Of a stretch of DNA of 64,000 nt, positions 12,659 through 23,579 are shown piece by piece. The position numbers and the translations under genes are program-made. The DNA is from Anthonomus grandis grandis (lineage: Eukaryota; Arthropoda; Insecta; Coleoptera; Curculionidae): contig NC_065557.1 of NCBI RefSeq assembly GCF_022605725.1, positions 29,304,543-29,368,542 of the forward strand, read 5' to 3'. Below the pieces are notes generated by a model. That model did not search any database and was not told the origin of the DNA. It saw nothing but the letters and a program-made list of their open reading frames with translations. Positions within the stretch are counted from its first letter, which is position 1. Each line of letters opens with the position of its first letter.

Positions 12659-12855
12659 ATAATTACAGGATTAAACAAACTTACCTATGTGCAGTTTAAT
12701 CCAGATTATATGAAGCCTCGCCTCCATAAATAAGAATAGTGTAGTAGCTCCGTATGGCGTCAACTCACACAGTCCAAAGTCTATATCTTTTTTCTCTCTC
12801 GGATTCCCTAGACCCGGTCCTATTTACCCCATCACATCATTCTTATTCCAAGCTT
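12659..12855. repeat. Left inverted terminal repeat of DIRS 1
   Basis: It starts near ATAATTACAGG, contains GCCTCGCCTCCATAAATAAG, and runs to the segment matching 17253 onward in inverse orientation. Confidence 0.85.
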
Positions 12856-12884
12856 GTTGCAACTAATTTGGGAAAGGAAATAAG

Positions 12885-13010
12885 GGGTGGGAGCTTATTT
12901 ATGGAGGCGAGGCTTCATATAATCTGGATTAAACTGCACATAGGTAAGTTTGTTTAATCCTGTAATTATATTTCAGCCTCGCCTCCATAAATAAGAATAG
13001 TGTAGTAGTT
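12885..13010. repeat. Internal complementary region of DIRS 1
   Basis: The first half is the reverse complement of the left outer end (12660-12745). The second half repeats the right outer end (about 17345-17390, inverse). The two halves meet near CCTGTAATTATA, which defines the circle junction and therefore the element limits. Confidence 0.82.
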
Positions 13011-13337
13011 TAAAGTAAGTTGCAACTATGATTAATCTGAAAAAATTAAACCACCATTCTGATATAAATCTGATATATTCCAACAAAACTCCCCAAAGAA
13101 CAAGTAATTGTATTATTCATATATATACTAATTTCGTGTAAATCTACAAACCCGCTATGAATTAATGGCGAAATAAATCATAAATTGCACATTGCTAAAG
13201 TAGTGCAAACAGCTTATTAGTAAATAAGAATTAACTCTAAAAACAACAACTTAACCCTATAGATAACCTCTTAGGTCTATAAATAACAACTTATAGCTCT
13301 ATAAAAAAAATGCATAAAAGAATCCATTTAAAAGAAC

Positions 13338-13661
13338 TTAGGGATGGTTTAAAACGGTTTTGGCAAAATTAGTTTTATCGTTTATTAATGGCTTTTTATA
13401 AAACCTGGCAAATGTTTTAGACCTTTCAGTCCACCCTGCTGCCAACCGAATATTGTCATAGCTTAGCCCTTTCCTGGCGGCAGCAGATGTGGAAGCGTGT
13501 CTAGTACTATGCCCACTGAAATGTTTCTCATCTATTCCGATTTTTGCCAACACAGTTTTCAGCCATCTACTGATAGTTTGAGAACTAGCTGTTCGATATG
13601 GTTTTTTCAAAGTTATGAATAAACAATTAATGTTTCCCCTAATAGAGTGAGTTCTCTGCAA
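13338..13661 (-). pseudogene. DIRS 1 tyrosine recombinase, C-terminal half only
   Basis: The ORF of about 107 residues covers only the catalytic C-terminus. It has the HxxR box (HSTRHASTSAA), the GW motif (AAGWTERS) and the nucleophile region FARFYKKP with the Tyr. The enzyme would join the circular intermediate to the target. The N-terminal domain and the first catalytic Arg, roughly 200 residues in the family, are absent. The RNase H frame runs straight into this frame around 13645-13660, so an internal deletion removed them. Confidence 0.85.
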
Positions 13662-14290
13662 AAATTATAGGTTCTCTTTCTAGAAGTGAGAGAAAAACAG
13701 GATACCAAGGCTGAGCTGTCCAGAGAGGCACCACTAAAATACCTCTTGCATTGTCAGAGATTATTTTGTTAAGCACTCTTAGGATTAAGGCAAATGGTGG
13801 GAATGCATAGAATTTAAGCTGATTCCAATTTAGTGTGAATGCATCTATTGCAATGCTCTCTGGATCCCTCAGCCATGAAACAAATTTCCCGCACTTTGCG
13901 TTTGTTCTAGATGCAAATAGATCAATTTCTGGTTCGCCAAAAGATGAAGATATCTTCATAAATGCTGGTAGATCCAGAGCCCATTCAGTCTCTGTTGCCA
14001 AACTACGAGATTCATGATCCGCTTCCCAGTTGTCTATAGATTTTATATAAGACGCGTATAAAAATAAATTTCTTTCCTCACACCAATGCCATATAGTGCG
14101 TGAAAGATTATTGAGTTTAGGGTAATATACACTGCCCATTTTATTGATATATGCTAATGCTGTAGTATTATCGACACGGCACAGAATGTTGCAATTTGAC
14201 AGATGGCTGGCAAAACACTTGAGTCCAAAGAAAACAGCTAGCAATTCCAGATAATTTATATGATATTCTTTTTCAACTACTGACCAGAAC
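13639..14290 (-). CDS. DIRS 1 RNase H region
   Basis: It continues the RT. Upstream of the first ATG the frame reads SDASSTGWG and EKEYHINYLELLAVFFGLKCF. Then come VDNTTALAYINKMG and EIDLFASRTNAKC, as in DIRS and BEL12-like polyproteins. The domain degrades the RNA strand during cDNA synthesis. The segment after DLFASRTN (WNQLKFYAFPPFALI, VPLWTAQPWYP) also matches DIRS polyproteins. It stops shortly after LLEREPIIF, where it meets the recombinase piece out of frame. Confidence 0.82.
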
Positions 14291-14496
14291 CCCCGCGATT
14301 TTTTGCCTAAACAGCTAATGCCCCAGCCTGTAGAAGATGCATCTGAAAATATTTCTATTGCAAACGAGTCAATTTGAATAAAGTTTTTCGCCTTTGGTAA
14401 GTTTTTAATCCACCACTAAAAATCCTCATAGAGTAATGGTAGAATTTTCATTATTGCATTATAGTTTTCATTTGAACTCTGCAATGCTAGAAATTT

Positions 14497-15450
14497 TTAG
14501 CGCTCAAAATACTTTGTGTATAGCCAACCATATTTAATACCAGGACAAATAGATGTTACTTTCCCTAGCATTCTGGCAAAGTCTCTAATACTACATTTTT
14601 CTAATAATAAGAATTTTGAAACCAGTTCTAGGGTGCTTGAAACTTTATCTTGAGGAAGGCTTACTGACATATCTATCGAACTATAAATAAAGCCAATATA
14701 CTGAATTACCTGCGAAGGAATCAAGATACTTTTCTCATAGTTAGGCACAAACCCTAATTTAAGTAAGAGATCCAAAGTCTCATTCCGATTAGTTAAACAT
14801 TCTGCATAAGTGTTACCAATAAGCAAAATGTCATCTAAAAAAACCACCGAGAGAAAGCCTCTCGCTCTTAGAAAACTAAATATAGGTTTCATTAATTTAG
14901 TGAATACATAAGGCGCTATATTGAGATCAAATGGCAGACAATTGAATTCATAAATGACCCCATTAAATTTAAATCTCAAATACCTTCTATATTTTCTGTG
15001 AACTGCAATTAGAAAATATGCATCCCTAAGGTCCATTTTACACATGAAACAATTTTTCTTAATCAAATTTTTTACTGTACGGTTATCGTCCATTTTGAAA
15101 TGATGACAAATTATATGTTTGTTAACATTTTTTAGGTTTAGAATCAGCCTGTGAGAACCATCACTTTTTGGCCTAAGAAAAATATTTGAAATATATTGAT
15201 TTTTGCACCAAGTCACTTTACTAATTACTTTATTTAATAGTAATTTATTGATGCAGTTTTGAATAGAAGCATGTTCCGCAGGTGACCAAGATGTAGTTTT
15301 AAAATTATACTGTTTTGGATAGTCTACAAACGGTATTTTAACACCTCTAACCCAGCTAAGAACTAAACGGTCTTGACAAAATTTGGTCCAGGCCGGATAG
15401 AAAACCTTTAATCTTTCAGCAATACACACCTGTTTATTTAGGTTTGCCAA
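14497..15450 (-). CDS. DIRS 1 reverse transcriptase
   Basis: About 317 residues open. Fingers region: HASIQNCINKLL, SDGSHRLILNLKNVNK. Palm: CKMDLRDAYF (motif A Asp), CLPFDLNIAPYVFTKLMKP (motif B) and VVFLDDILLIG (motif C, LDD in place of YxDD as in DIRS). The thumb follows with YIGFI and KVTSICPGIKYG. It copies the element RNA. The frame overlaps the upstream gag frame by a few bases (15438-15450), so it may be expressed by frameshift or a bicistronic mechanism; that is an inference. Confidence 0.87.
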   Translation of the reverse strand: MANLNKQVCIAERLKVFYPAWTKFCQDRLVLSWVRGVKIPFVDYPKQYNFKTTSWSPAEHASIQNCINKLLLNKVISKVTWCKNQYISNIFLRPKSDGSHRLILNLKNVNKHIICHHFKMDDNRTVKNLIKKNCFMCKMDLRDAYFLIAVHRKYRRYLRFKFNGVIYEFNCLPFDLNIAPYVFTKLMKPIFSFLRARGFLSVVFLDDILLIGNTYAECLTNRNETLDLLLKLGFVPNYEKSILIPSQVIQYIGFIYSSIDMSVSLPQDKVSSTLELVSKFLLLEKCSIRDFARMLGKVTSICPGIKYGWLYTKYFER

Positions 15451-16231
15451 CGTCGAACTGCTCGCTTGCGTTGAGGGTTGTTGTTCATCACTGTATTGTA
15501 AGCCCTGTGCTGGGTTGGGTATTTGGGCACTGGTCGGTATTGACGCGGGTTCCCCTCTCGACGTGTCGTCCCTCGCTGTTGCCGAGAAGGGGCCTTGGAG
15601 TTTAAAGGCTTTTTATATGAAGTTTTGTTTGGCTTCGGTTTAAGTATCTTTCCGGAAACCTCCAGATTCTTAGCAGCTTTCAGCCGCTCCTCCAAATTCT
15701 CTCCAAACAAAAAACCATCTGGGGTTATATTTTCCTTGTTTGCCTTGAAATTCTTGATTTAAATTTACGGCAATTAAAGCTCTACGAGTTTTCGATTGTT
15801 GATGAAAAAGATCTAGGAGTAATTTACTTGTATCATTAAGCAAACTAATGTGCTGGCGATTACCGCCCCCCTCTTCCGACAGAACCGAACAAAAAGTTGC
15901 CCTATAGCAGCCAAAGTTGCAGCCACCTGCTATTGTTCTGCAGCCAAGCGATTGTCTCTCGACACATTTGAGGGAGACACAGCCTTTTCGATTAGTGGAT
16001 TGAGTTTTGGCGCTGCCATGCCCGATAAATTTTTAGGTGGAAGATGAGCCTCACATAGTGTCCTTTTGTCTTCGTCTGACAAACCTTCAGCTAATAGCTT
16101 GTCCCACCGCAAAGCTAGATCGTCATGTAGACTAGGGCCATATTTTTTTATGTTAAAATCTTTAGGTCCCAAAATGGCAACAACATCGTCTGACAGTAAG
16201 GCATTATTTTGAGGAGAAGTATGCTCTTCGG
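15438..16231 (-). pseudogene. DIRS 1 gag exon 2, frame-broken
   Basis: Read on minus, the exon begins after the acceptor at 16232-16233 with PEEHTSPQNN-like sequence. It has a conserved middle (VVAILGPKDFN, DDLALRWDKLLAEG) and a basic C-terminus at 15710-15438 (Lys/Arg/Pro/Gln-rich, NNNPQRKRAVRRWQT). Between about 15930 and 15710 the frame is interrupted. The second DIRS element has a matching protein (FLGLDPKAN, LASRWNVWISEGIP), supporting a common gag family. It probably coats RNA in a particle-like complex. Confidence 0.7.
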
Positions 16232-16824
16232 CTAAAACCAAAAAATATAATGGGAAACTATAAAGATAAAACCTCTGATTTTTATTGACACATTACAATT
16301 TCCTTCTATTTATGTATTTATTTATTTATTTTTTAATTTATTCTTGAACCATTTGTCGTTGGCATAGGTCGGCATTGGTATGGCAAATCAGGTACCCTCG
16401 ATGATACCTCCAATTGAGTATATTTGTATTGATACTATATCGCAAAATAAGTATATATACCTACTCAATTTTTTCCATAAGTTAGTATTCTCGCTGATAC
16501 TATGTGGCAATAAAGGTATACTCGATGATACCCCATAAAGAAAAAATATTCTCTCTGATACTATAATATGCCACAATAGGTATACTCGATGATACCTCAT
16601 AAAGAAAAAATATTCTCTCTGATACTATAATATGCCAAAATAGGTATACTCGATGATACCTTATCATTAATAGTTTGCCATGCATATGCTCAACGATATA
16701 GTAAGAAATGCAAGAGTGCTTCCTTGATCTTACTGCCAGTATAATATAGTTTAATCGCTCACCGCGCGATAAATAAATCGGTTTAAAAACACAACACCGC
16801 ATTAATAGGGTTTCTTTTACTTAC
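16232..16824 (-). other. Predicted intron in DIRS 1 gag (593 nt)
   Basis: Donor GTAAGT at the 16824 end and acceptor TTGGTTTTAG at 16232. Phase 1. It contains the 64-bp minisatellite. Confidence 0.72.
16514..16662. repeat. 64-bp tandem repeat, about 2.3 copies
   Basis: The unit begins AGGTATACTCGATGATACC. Copies start at 16514, 16578 and 16642 and are almost identical. A more diverged relative covers about 16390-16510. It lies wholly inside the gag intron. Confidence 0.9.
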
Positions 16825-16825
16825 C

Positions 16826-17182
16826 GGCAAAATTCGATTCAGCTCCCTCTGTAACCAAAATATTTTCCTGGGCGGTGTCCGCCTCGATATCGGTGGACCT
16901 ATCCATTATCAGCGATCCTGGGGGTGTCGGGTTGCTTATACAGCGAGACAAAGACCAACTGCGCGATTCATGCGCAGAAGACGAAGATGTAGAGATTCGA
17001 CGAAGCCGCTTACGCGTACTCGGACCACTACGACTACGACTTCGAATTTTATTTATCTTTTCGATATTTTGTAATCGTTTGTTCATATTTTCCAGGTAAC
17101 TTAATACCTTATTAATAGAAGGATCTGCTTTCTTAACTCGGGAAGGGCTACGAGACCGATGTACTGACAATCTTTTAGACAT
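16826..17182 (-). CDS. DIRS 1 gag exon 1
   Basis: It starts with ATG (MSKRLSVHRSRSPSRVKK) and encodes a basic, SR-like head, a short predicted helix (VLSYLENMNKRLQNIEKINK) and a Ser-rich stretch. It ends at a consensus donor, GCCG/GTAAGT (16825/16824). Splicing to 16231 restores an Ala codon and keeps the frame into EEHTSPQ. SR-like heads with a coiled coil are seen in DIRS gag proteins and could mediate nuclear localisation and multimerisation (inference). Confidence 0.75.
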
Positions 17183-17252
17183 TTCGTTTACACTTCACAA
17201 AATTACCCGCACTTTTTAACACTGGCTGGTTCGAGTCGACACACAAACGAAG

Positions 17253-17390
17253 AATGATGTGATGGGGTAAATAGGACCGGGTCTAGGGAATCCGAGAGAG
17301 AAAAAAGATATAGACTTTGGACTGTGTGAGTTGACGCCATACGGAGCTACTACACTATTCTTATTTATGGAGGCGAGGCTGAAATATAAT
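17253..17390. repeat. Right inverted terminal repeat of DIRS 1
   Basis: Reverse complement of the left repeat, ending with GAGGCTGAAATATAAT. Confidence 0.88.
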
Positions 17391-17698
17391 ACACTATCGT
17401 TGATTGAATATTTAAGAAGATACGCAATTCTTTGTTTTAAAATGTACCCGGTCGACTATCGATTGCTGTTTAGTTTCATTCGCCGTGTGGTGCTGCCACG
17501 AAGCGGCAAATCTAGAAACAATTCATTTAAGTTGCGTGGTCTTGGCTTTTGGCATCTTTGAGTAGGTTTTCAACGACGCTGGAATCTCCGGTTACGCGGC
17601 CATGTTAGTTATTTCTTTATTCTTATTCTTTAAGACATGGGATGATGCTGCCAACTATGCTTTTATTATTTTTTTAAACATACAACAAACACAGTGGT
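17391..17698. other. Flank between DIRS 1 and the next element
   Basis: No gene recognised. The right edge (17692-17698, CAGTGGT) is the target duplication of the next element. Confidence 0.5.
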
Positions 17699-19247
17699 CA
17701 GAGACAAGCAAAGAGACGCGCAACTGTGCCTTAATAAAACATTCTATTATTTTCCATCTTTGTCTCTCTTCGTGAAGGGTAAACGTAGATGGCGCAGATA
17801 GCGTTTGCCGCCATAATTCAAACCTCGGCTATTAAGCATTTAATGATTTATTTTACTTAAAATCAGCCGTTATGTCTTTTCTAGAATTCAGAACATCATA
17901 ATTATGTTCTGAGACAGAACGGCTGATTTTAAGTAAAATAAATAAAAAATTATTGATGTGTTTTTACTTGTTCAGAACGATGAAAGACTTTTTAATTAAA
18001 ACAATGCAATTAGATAACATTTAAATTGGGGAACTAAATAAACTAAATATAATTCTGAAACGTATTGTATTGTATTTTCAGTATATGGTATAACTATAAT
18101 ATGTGCATGCATTTTCTTAATAATTTATAATTTAAGACGGTAACAGTAACATGCATATACATAAATGCAATTAAAATTCAGGAAGATTTTAATTATCATG
18201 GTACTATAAAAATATTCCAAAAAATATATCCTTTCGTGTAACACTTAAAATAAAAAAAGTTTAATGTTTTGCTGAAGAAGCTAAGATCGTTAGCGAAACA
18301 GGCAGAATAAATGAAATTGATTTGGTAAAGTGGTAAAACTGTTTTTCTACTAATTAGTAAAGAATAGATAAGTCTATTCTATAATTATGAATGTACTGTT
18401 AAATTTGTATATGTATAAAATACATATACACATGTTTTATTATTTATGATGGAGTATTTTTTTTAATCAATAATAATTAATTAAAAGAATAAAACAGGAA
18501 GATTACAACTAAATTAAAAATAGCAGCAAATAGTCAGCACAGATTGTCCGAGCAAATGTTATTCTTGTAATTATATTAAGTTTTAATATTAAAATTAAAT
18601 TCATTTGACTATTTATGATAGTTTTTTAATTTTTTTAAATATTTTTTTTTGCAAATCTCTTAATCTTTCCTTTTGAATCACCATGGAATACCTATTTTAA
18701 CTACAGCCTTAACAATAATTACCTTAATGAACATATTTCTGTTCCTAACACAAGTCAAAACACTAAAATCTGTATCCTACAAAAAACTACAAATACTAAC
18801 TACTGTTATCAAGTTCATCTAAATCCGGTGGGTAATAAAATACGTAAAATTTAAGCACTTGTTCAAAATCTCAACTAATGATGTAAAACAAAACAAAATT
18901 AATCAGCAACAACAACTATTCAGCCATATTGAAATTCACGTGTTTATGTTGAGCAGGGATTGCACTCTTGCCGTACTTAATTATAATTTTAGAAATACTA
19001 GAGAATTGAACACAAGCTATTTCGTATTTTTGCATTTATTTAGACGGAGATGGAAGAATGTTTTCTCTTGAGTGCTTGATGATTAAATACATTTAGCATT
19101 GCGAAAGATTAGTATTGTGACGCCACCTTAGCTCGCCTTTCATAAGGGAAGAGAGAGACAACGAAATAGTGTATATACAAATTAAAGAAAGCAACAACAA
19201 TAGGATAAAAATTTGCATCTAGTTGCACGTCTCTTTGGTTGTCTCTG
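17699..19247. mobile_element. Non-autonomous TIR transposon, 1549 bp, CAGTGGT duplication
   Basis: The ends are CAGAGACAA and TTGTCTCTG, with matching subterminal sequence (AAGAGACGCGCAACT on the left, its inverse on the right). The direct repeat CAGTGGT flanks both ends (17692-17698 and 19248-19254). A 7-8 bp duplication fits the hAT or P/Merlin groups. No transposase remnant is visible inside. Confidence 0.8.
17848..17942. repeat. 95-bp hairpin inside the TIR transposon
   Basis: Arms TTATTTTACTTAAAATCAGC.. (17848-17870) and the exact inverse (about 17919-17942), with a second inner palindrome GAACAT..ATGTTC around 17891-17910. Confidence 0.88.
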
Positions 19248-19440
19248 CAGTGGTGTCTTTTAGGTGGTCAAGTCAAATTAAGGGTGGTAGGCATGTTGAA
19301 ATTTCGCGAAAAGCTATTTTTAAAAAAATCGCTAACAAAGTTTAATACAAGTTATAATTCCAACAAACATAATGTTTGAAGATTACAAATAGGGGAAGTC
19401 TTTATCTCCAAGAAAAATGCATGTAGGTCACTTAGGTAAA

Positions 19441-19484
19441 TGTATTATGCATTTCGGCTGTGTAAACAGCCATCATCAATGTTT
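19441..19484 (-). ncRNA. Hammerhead-like motif, degenerate (PLE end?)
   Basis: On minus: TTGATGA, stem GGCTGT/ACAGCC, then GAAA and the palindrome ATGCAT. This resembles the hammerhead ribozyme core found in Penelope-like element ends. The first core C is changed and stem I is poor, so it is probably a relic. Confidence 0.35.
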
Positions 19485-20600
19485 TCTCTTCTTATGTTTT
19501 CATTTTGTGTTCAAGAACGTCAAGTTTTTAAACAAAAAGCCTGTTGCACTAATGTTATGTACTAAAAACAAATAGACAAAAAATATGTATAGGACAAATT
19601 TTAACATATAAGTAGGTTTCACGTAAATATAAAGATCAATTGAAATAATTCTTCATATCTAAAGTAATATAACTTCTTGAATAAAATCTGATCGCAAAAA
19701 AATATTACGGACCACTGAGTTCACTGGCAACTTCAGATGACAGATTGAGTTGGCGAACACACATTACTGACTGCTACAATTGTCAATTTTTTACGGAGTA
19801 GTCAAATAAAGATTTTATTGATTTATTTATTCTTAGTCAATAATTTTTGGTAAAAAGTAACCCATTTTGTCATATGATTCGATATCTGAAAAACTGCAGT
19901 GTAGTAAGATCTGTAAAGTACACCTTTTTTGGATAAACAATTTTGAAATATAAATACCTTTAATTGAAATTAAAATAAAATTAAAAACAAAAATGTTAAC
20001 GAGGTTTTAAGTGAGCATGTTAATAGCACTCGATAAAATATGAAAAATAGGATCCATTTTAAGGTTGCGATACAGGCAAATCCTTAATTACTAGTTGTTA
20101 CAACTACACTAAAAATATGGAAAGTTAGTAAGAACAAAAAAAAAAACAAAAATTTTATTTAAAGACACCGCATTACGGTTATACAGGACGTCTAAAATAA
20201 AAAAAAGCAGTATGGATCTCGCAAACGGTAGAACATACGAGGTGCTATAATTAGAGGAAAGTTGCGCAATATAGTTTCCTTTTATAATATCATATTATAA
20301 ATTCCGATTTGGTGTGTGTTTGCACTTTGCTGAGGGCAATTGCTGCTGCCTCAGGGCATTTTTTTTTGGGTTGGAGCTATCATTTCCTGTGGACGACTGT
20401 TCAGAGGTTTAAGCTGAGAGCTTGAGTCCGCGATAGGCATCTTATCGCACAGGTCCTCAGCTCTTCGCTCTTGAGATCTGATCGAAGCCAAGGAACAGTC
20501 TGAAGTCTATTGACCTCAGCGCCTCCATAGATGTGAAATAAAGAAAGAAAATGTGCTATATAACGTAAGAATAATCTTGTGTACAAGCATCCTACAAGCT
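19485..20600. other. AT-rich stretch with no recognisable gene
   Basis: A moderately GC-richer block at 20330-20540 could be a SINE or a LINE tail. I do not recognise it. Confidence 0.4.
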
Positions 20601-20824
20601 AAAAAAACAAAACAAAAATACAATTTCAAAAATTGACAAAACAATGAATAAAATTAAACACAAGAAGACAAAACTTTTTGAACATACTTGAATTAAAGAT
20701 AACTAAATAAAACAATCAATTACTACTAAACCTATCATTAAAAAAGTTATCCAGGTTATAATATGCCTTAGCCAATAAAAGCGTCTTTAATTCTCTTTTA
20801 AATTTCTTAACATCCGATATATAT

Positions 20825-22160
20825 CTAACACATAGAGGAACATGATTGTAAAATTTTTTTACTCATGTAAATTAATGAGTTTTTGGTAAGGGAAGACGTA
20901 GGAATAGGTAGGGGAACATCATTTACATGACGTGTCAAATGGCCAGTGTCAGAGGGTAGTTTGGGAATTTTGTGAATAAGAGCAGCTGTTTCTAAGATAA
21001 AGAGTAAAAAAAGAGTTAGGATTTTTTCAGAAATGAAGAGGGGTTTGCAAGAATCTCTTAACTTAGCAGAACACAGGTATCTAACTGCTTTTTTTTTAAT
21101 AACAAAGACAATGTTAAGTAGCCCCTTATTGGTTAAACCCCAAAAAGGCAAGCCATACCGAAAATGAGATTCAATAAGTGAAAAGTACACTGAACGTGCA
21201 ACCACCCCTCCCAGCTCTTGTTTTGCCATTCTTACTGCAAAACATCCAGAAGATAATTTCCCAGCTAAATGTAAAATATGATCTTCAAACTGAAGGCGAC
21301 CATCAATGGTAATTCCTAGGACCTTGCAGCACTCTTTATTCTGCAAGAGGGAATTTTCGTCAAACATCAGACCCTGAACATTGCACTTAAACCCCATAAT
21401 AGACGTCTTTCTTACATTAAACACGAGCCTGTTGGAAGCACACCATCCTGATAAAATCTGAAGGTCTTCAAGGATACAAGTCTTAATATAATCTGAATTT
21501 TTATGGCTCCATAGTATGGTGGTATCATCAGCAAACTGAACCACCTTGCCCTGCAGTTTCAATGAACTCAAGTCATCCACATACAGTAAAAATAACAGTG
21601 GTCCCAACACTTACCCCTAAGGAACGCCGCATTTTAGAAATCTAGAAGCAGACAAACGCCCAGACACTGTAACCTTCTGAGTACGATTTGGTAGATAGGA
21701 CTCAAGCCATCGCAACGCTACGCCCCTAAAACTATATTTATCGAGCTAAGATAACAGTATTCCATGATCCACACAGACAAATGCTTTGGATCGATCACAA
21801 AACACTGCCGCCGATGACTCTCCAGAATTCAAGGACACATAGACGCTCTCCAACAAGCTAAAAACAGCATCATGAGTCCCTTTACCGGCTTGAAATCCAA
21901 ACTGATTTGAAGACAAAATGCCATTATGATGTAAAAAGGACAAAATTCTGTTTTTTGCAAGTTTTTCAACTATCTTAGAGAGGGTAGACAAATTAGAAAT
22001 GGGACGGAAATTACAAGGCTTTTCCAAATCTCCACCCTTATGAAGAGGGATAACCACTGCCTCTTTTAAACATGAAGGAAAAATGCCAATATATAAAGAA
22101 TTGTTTATGGCAGAAACTAAAGCATTTAAGGCTGAATCAGGCAAAAAGAGTAACAACCTC
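20825..22160 (-). pseudogene. LINE reverse transcriptase, several breaks
   Basis: The first ORF (22156-21746) has VIPLHKGG, NFRPISNLSTLSKIVEK, QFGFQAGKGTHDAV and the altered motif A region (VFCDRSKAF). After several stops the second ORF (21610-20825) has LGPLLFLLYVDDL and FADDTTILW (motif C), then the thumb (LGITIDGRLQFEDH). Stops near 21620-21740 interrupt motif B. Catalytic Asp pairs are still present, but the copy cannot make a full enzyme. Confidence 0.85.
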
Positions 22161-22252
22161 GAAGATATCCCATCAGCTCCAGATGATTTATGGTTTTTTA
22201 GGCGTTTGATTTCATTTTTTACTTCGGTAAGATCGACAGGATAAAAGAAAAA

Positions 22253-23485
22253 TTAATACTCTACCGACACTTGTTGGAGATAGTGTAAGGGATCAATGTT
22301 ACTACGAATGCCCTTAAGCAAGATATTAGGTATATCACAATAATAGTCGTTTAAAATGTTAGGTCTTAACTCTGGTTCAAATACTTTTCTATGGCAATGT
22401 CTAAAATCATTAATAATCGACCAACACTCTCTTTGCCTATTTGTCTTTCTGTACAGACTACGGTATTTCTGATGATATACAAGGATATTTACATTTGTGG
22501 TATATTTGCACAATTTAGTCAAAAAACGGAGGTTTTTAGCTGAAATTCTAAGGCCTCTTGTAACCCATGGTTTTCGTTTCTTAGTTTTAACCCTCATTTT
22601 AGGAAAGCACTGATTGATCTTATCACACAGAACTTGAAAAAATAAAGTAAGTGGGTCAGAAGCCGTTTCAAGTGCATTCCAATTTACCGAAGCTGTAGCA
22701 GCAGAAAAAGCATTGAAATTTCTCCTGCTGAAAATTCTTCCCATATAATGAGATGAAGATAATACAGTATTATATGGCATTTTAGCAAGAATAGCTTCAT
22801 GATCGGAAATACCAGATGGTACTGTGCATAAAACGTCATCAAAATGTGTACAGAAATAGTCAATTGTAGTTGCAGATGAAGAAGTTATTCGTGTGGGAGA
22901 AAGAACGTGCATTTTCAAGTAGTAAGAATTTAAAATACTTAAAAGAGAAGTACGTGGCAAGGTTTCATCAGTGTAGTTGATATTAAAGTCACCAGCCAAT
23001 ATAACCTTAGAGTGTAGGGACAACTGGGATAAAAGAGAATCAAGTTTGTCCAAAAACATAGCAATATCTCCTGTAGGTGGCCTATAAACACAAAGAATAT
23101 ATAAATTAAAACGCTTACAAAAAGAAAGAGAAAATTCAAAAACATTCTCTAACAGAAGATTATCATACTTATCAATATTACAAAAAATCGTTTCAATTGT
23201 TTGCCTAGCCAAGATCATGGTTCCTCCATGTATAGATTGTTGACGACAAAAATTTGATATAGGAACCTAATCAGATATTAAGAAACATTCACTAGGCCTC
23301 AACCAGTGCTCAGTCAGAAGTACAATATCAGGAAAATTACATGTGTCCAGCAAAAGATGAAGCTCATCCATCTTGTTTCTTAGGGATTGTATATTAAGAA
23401 TAAAGATACTTAAGCTTTTCGAAGAGCTAATTTCAATCTTACTAGTAGAATATAAACATGAATAAGATTCAACCTTCGTGGACAT
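22253..23485 (-). pseudogene. LINE endonuclease domain
   Basis: This nicks target DNA to prime reverse transcription. The N-terminal strand (NIQSLRNKMDEL, VLLTEHWL) lies at 23400-23300 and is separated by a stop from the main ORF. The main ORF shows YRPPTGD, the catalytic AGDFNINY, ITSSSATTIDYF and the final SDHEA with its His. The region after it (KKRKPWVTRGLRISAKN) matches the endonuclease-RT linker of CR1/Jockey-like LINEs. Confidence 0.85.
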
Positions 23486-23579
23486 GTCTATAAAAAAGAA
23501 GAATTCAATTCACGATCAGTAATCAGTTCAGACTCATTAATTTGATGATTCAAAGACAATTTATTCGATGAAATATTAT

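Larger units (their letters stand above)
12659..17390 (-). mobile_element. DIRS-type retrotransposon 1 (about 4.7 kb)
   Basis: On minus, the order is gag, reverse transcriptase, RNase H, tyrosine recombinase, which is diagnostic for DIRS elements. These make a circular DNA intermediate and integrate it with a recombinase instead of an integrase. The ends are inverted: 12714-12850 matches the reverse complement of 17253-17375. An internal complementary region at about 12890-13010 copies both outer ends joined together, as in DIRS-1. There is no target duplication, as expected. The gag and RT frames are mostly open, but the recombinase lacks its N-terminal half, so this copy is defective. Confidence 0.9.
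20620..23490 (-). mobile_element. LINE 1 copy (CR1/Jockey-like), degenerate
   Basis: Read on minus, it carries an apurinic endonuclease (23485-22253) then a reverse transcriptase (22160-20825) and a short AT-rich 3' region. There is no ORF1 on the 5' side, so it may be 5'-truncated. A second, related copy is at 36.0-38.6 kb, and a 355-bp piece at 40.67-41.02 kb. Confidence 0.85.
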
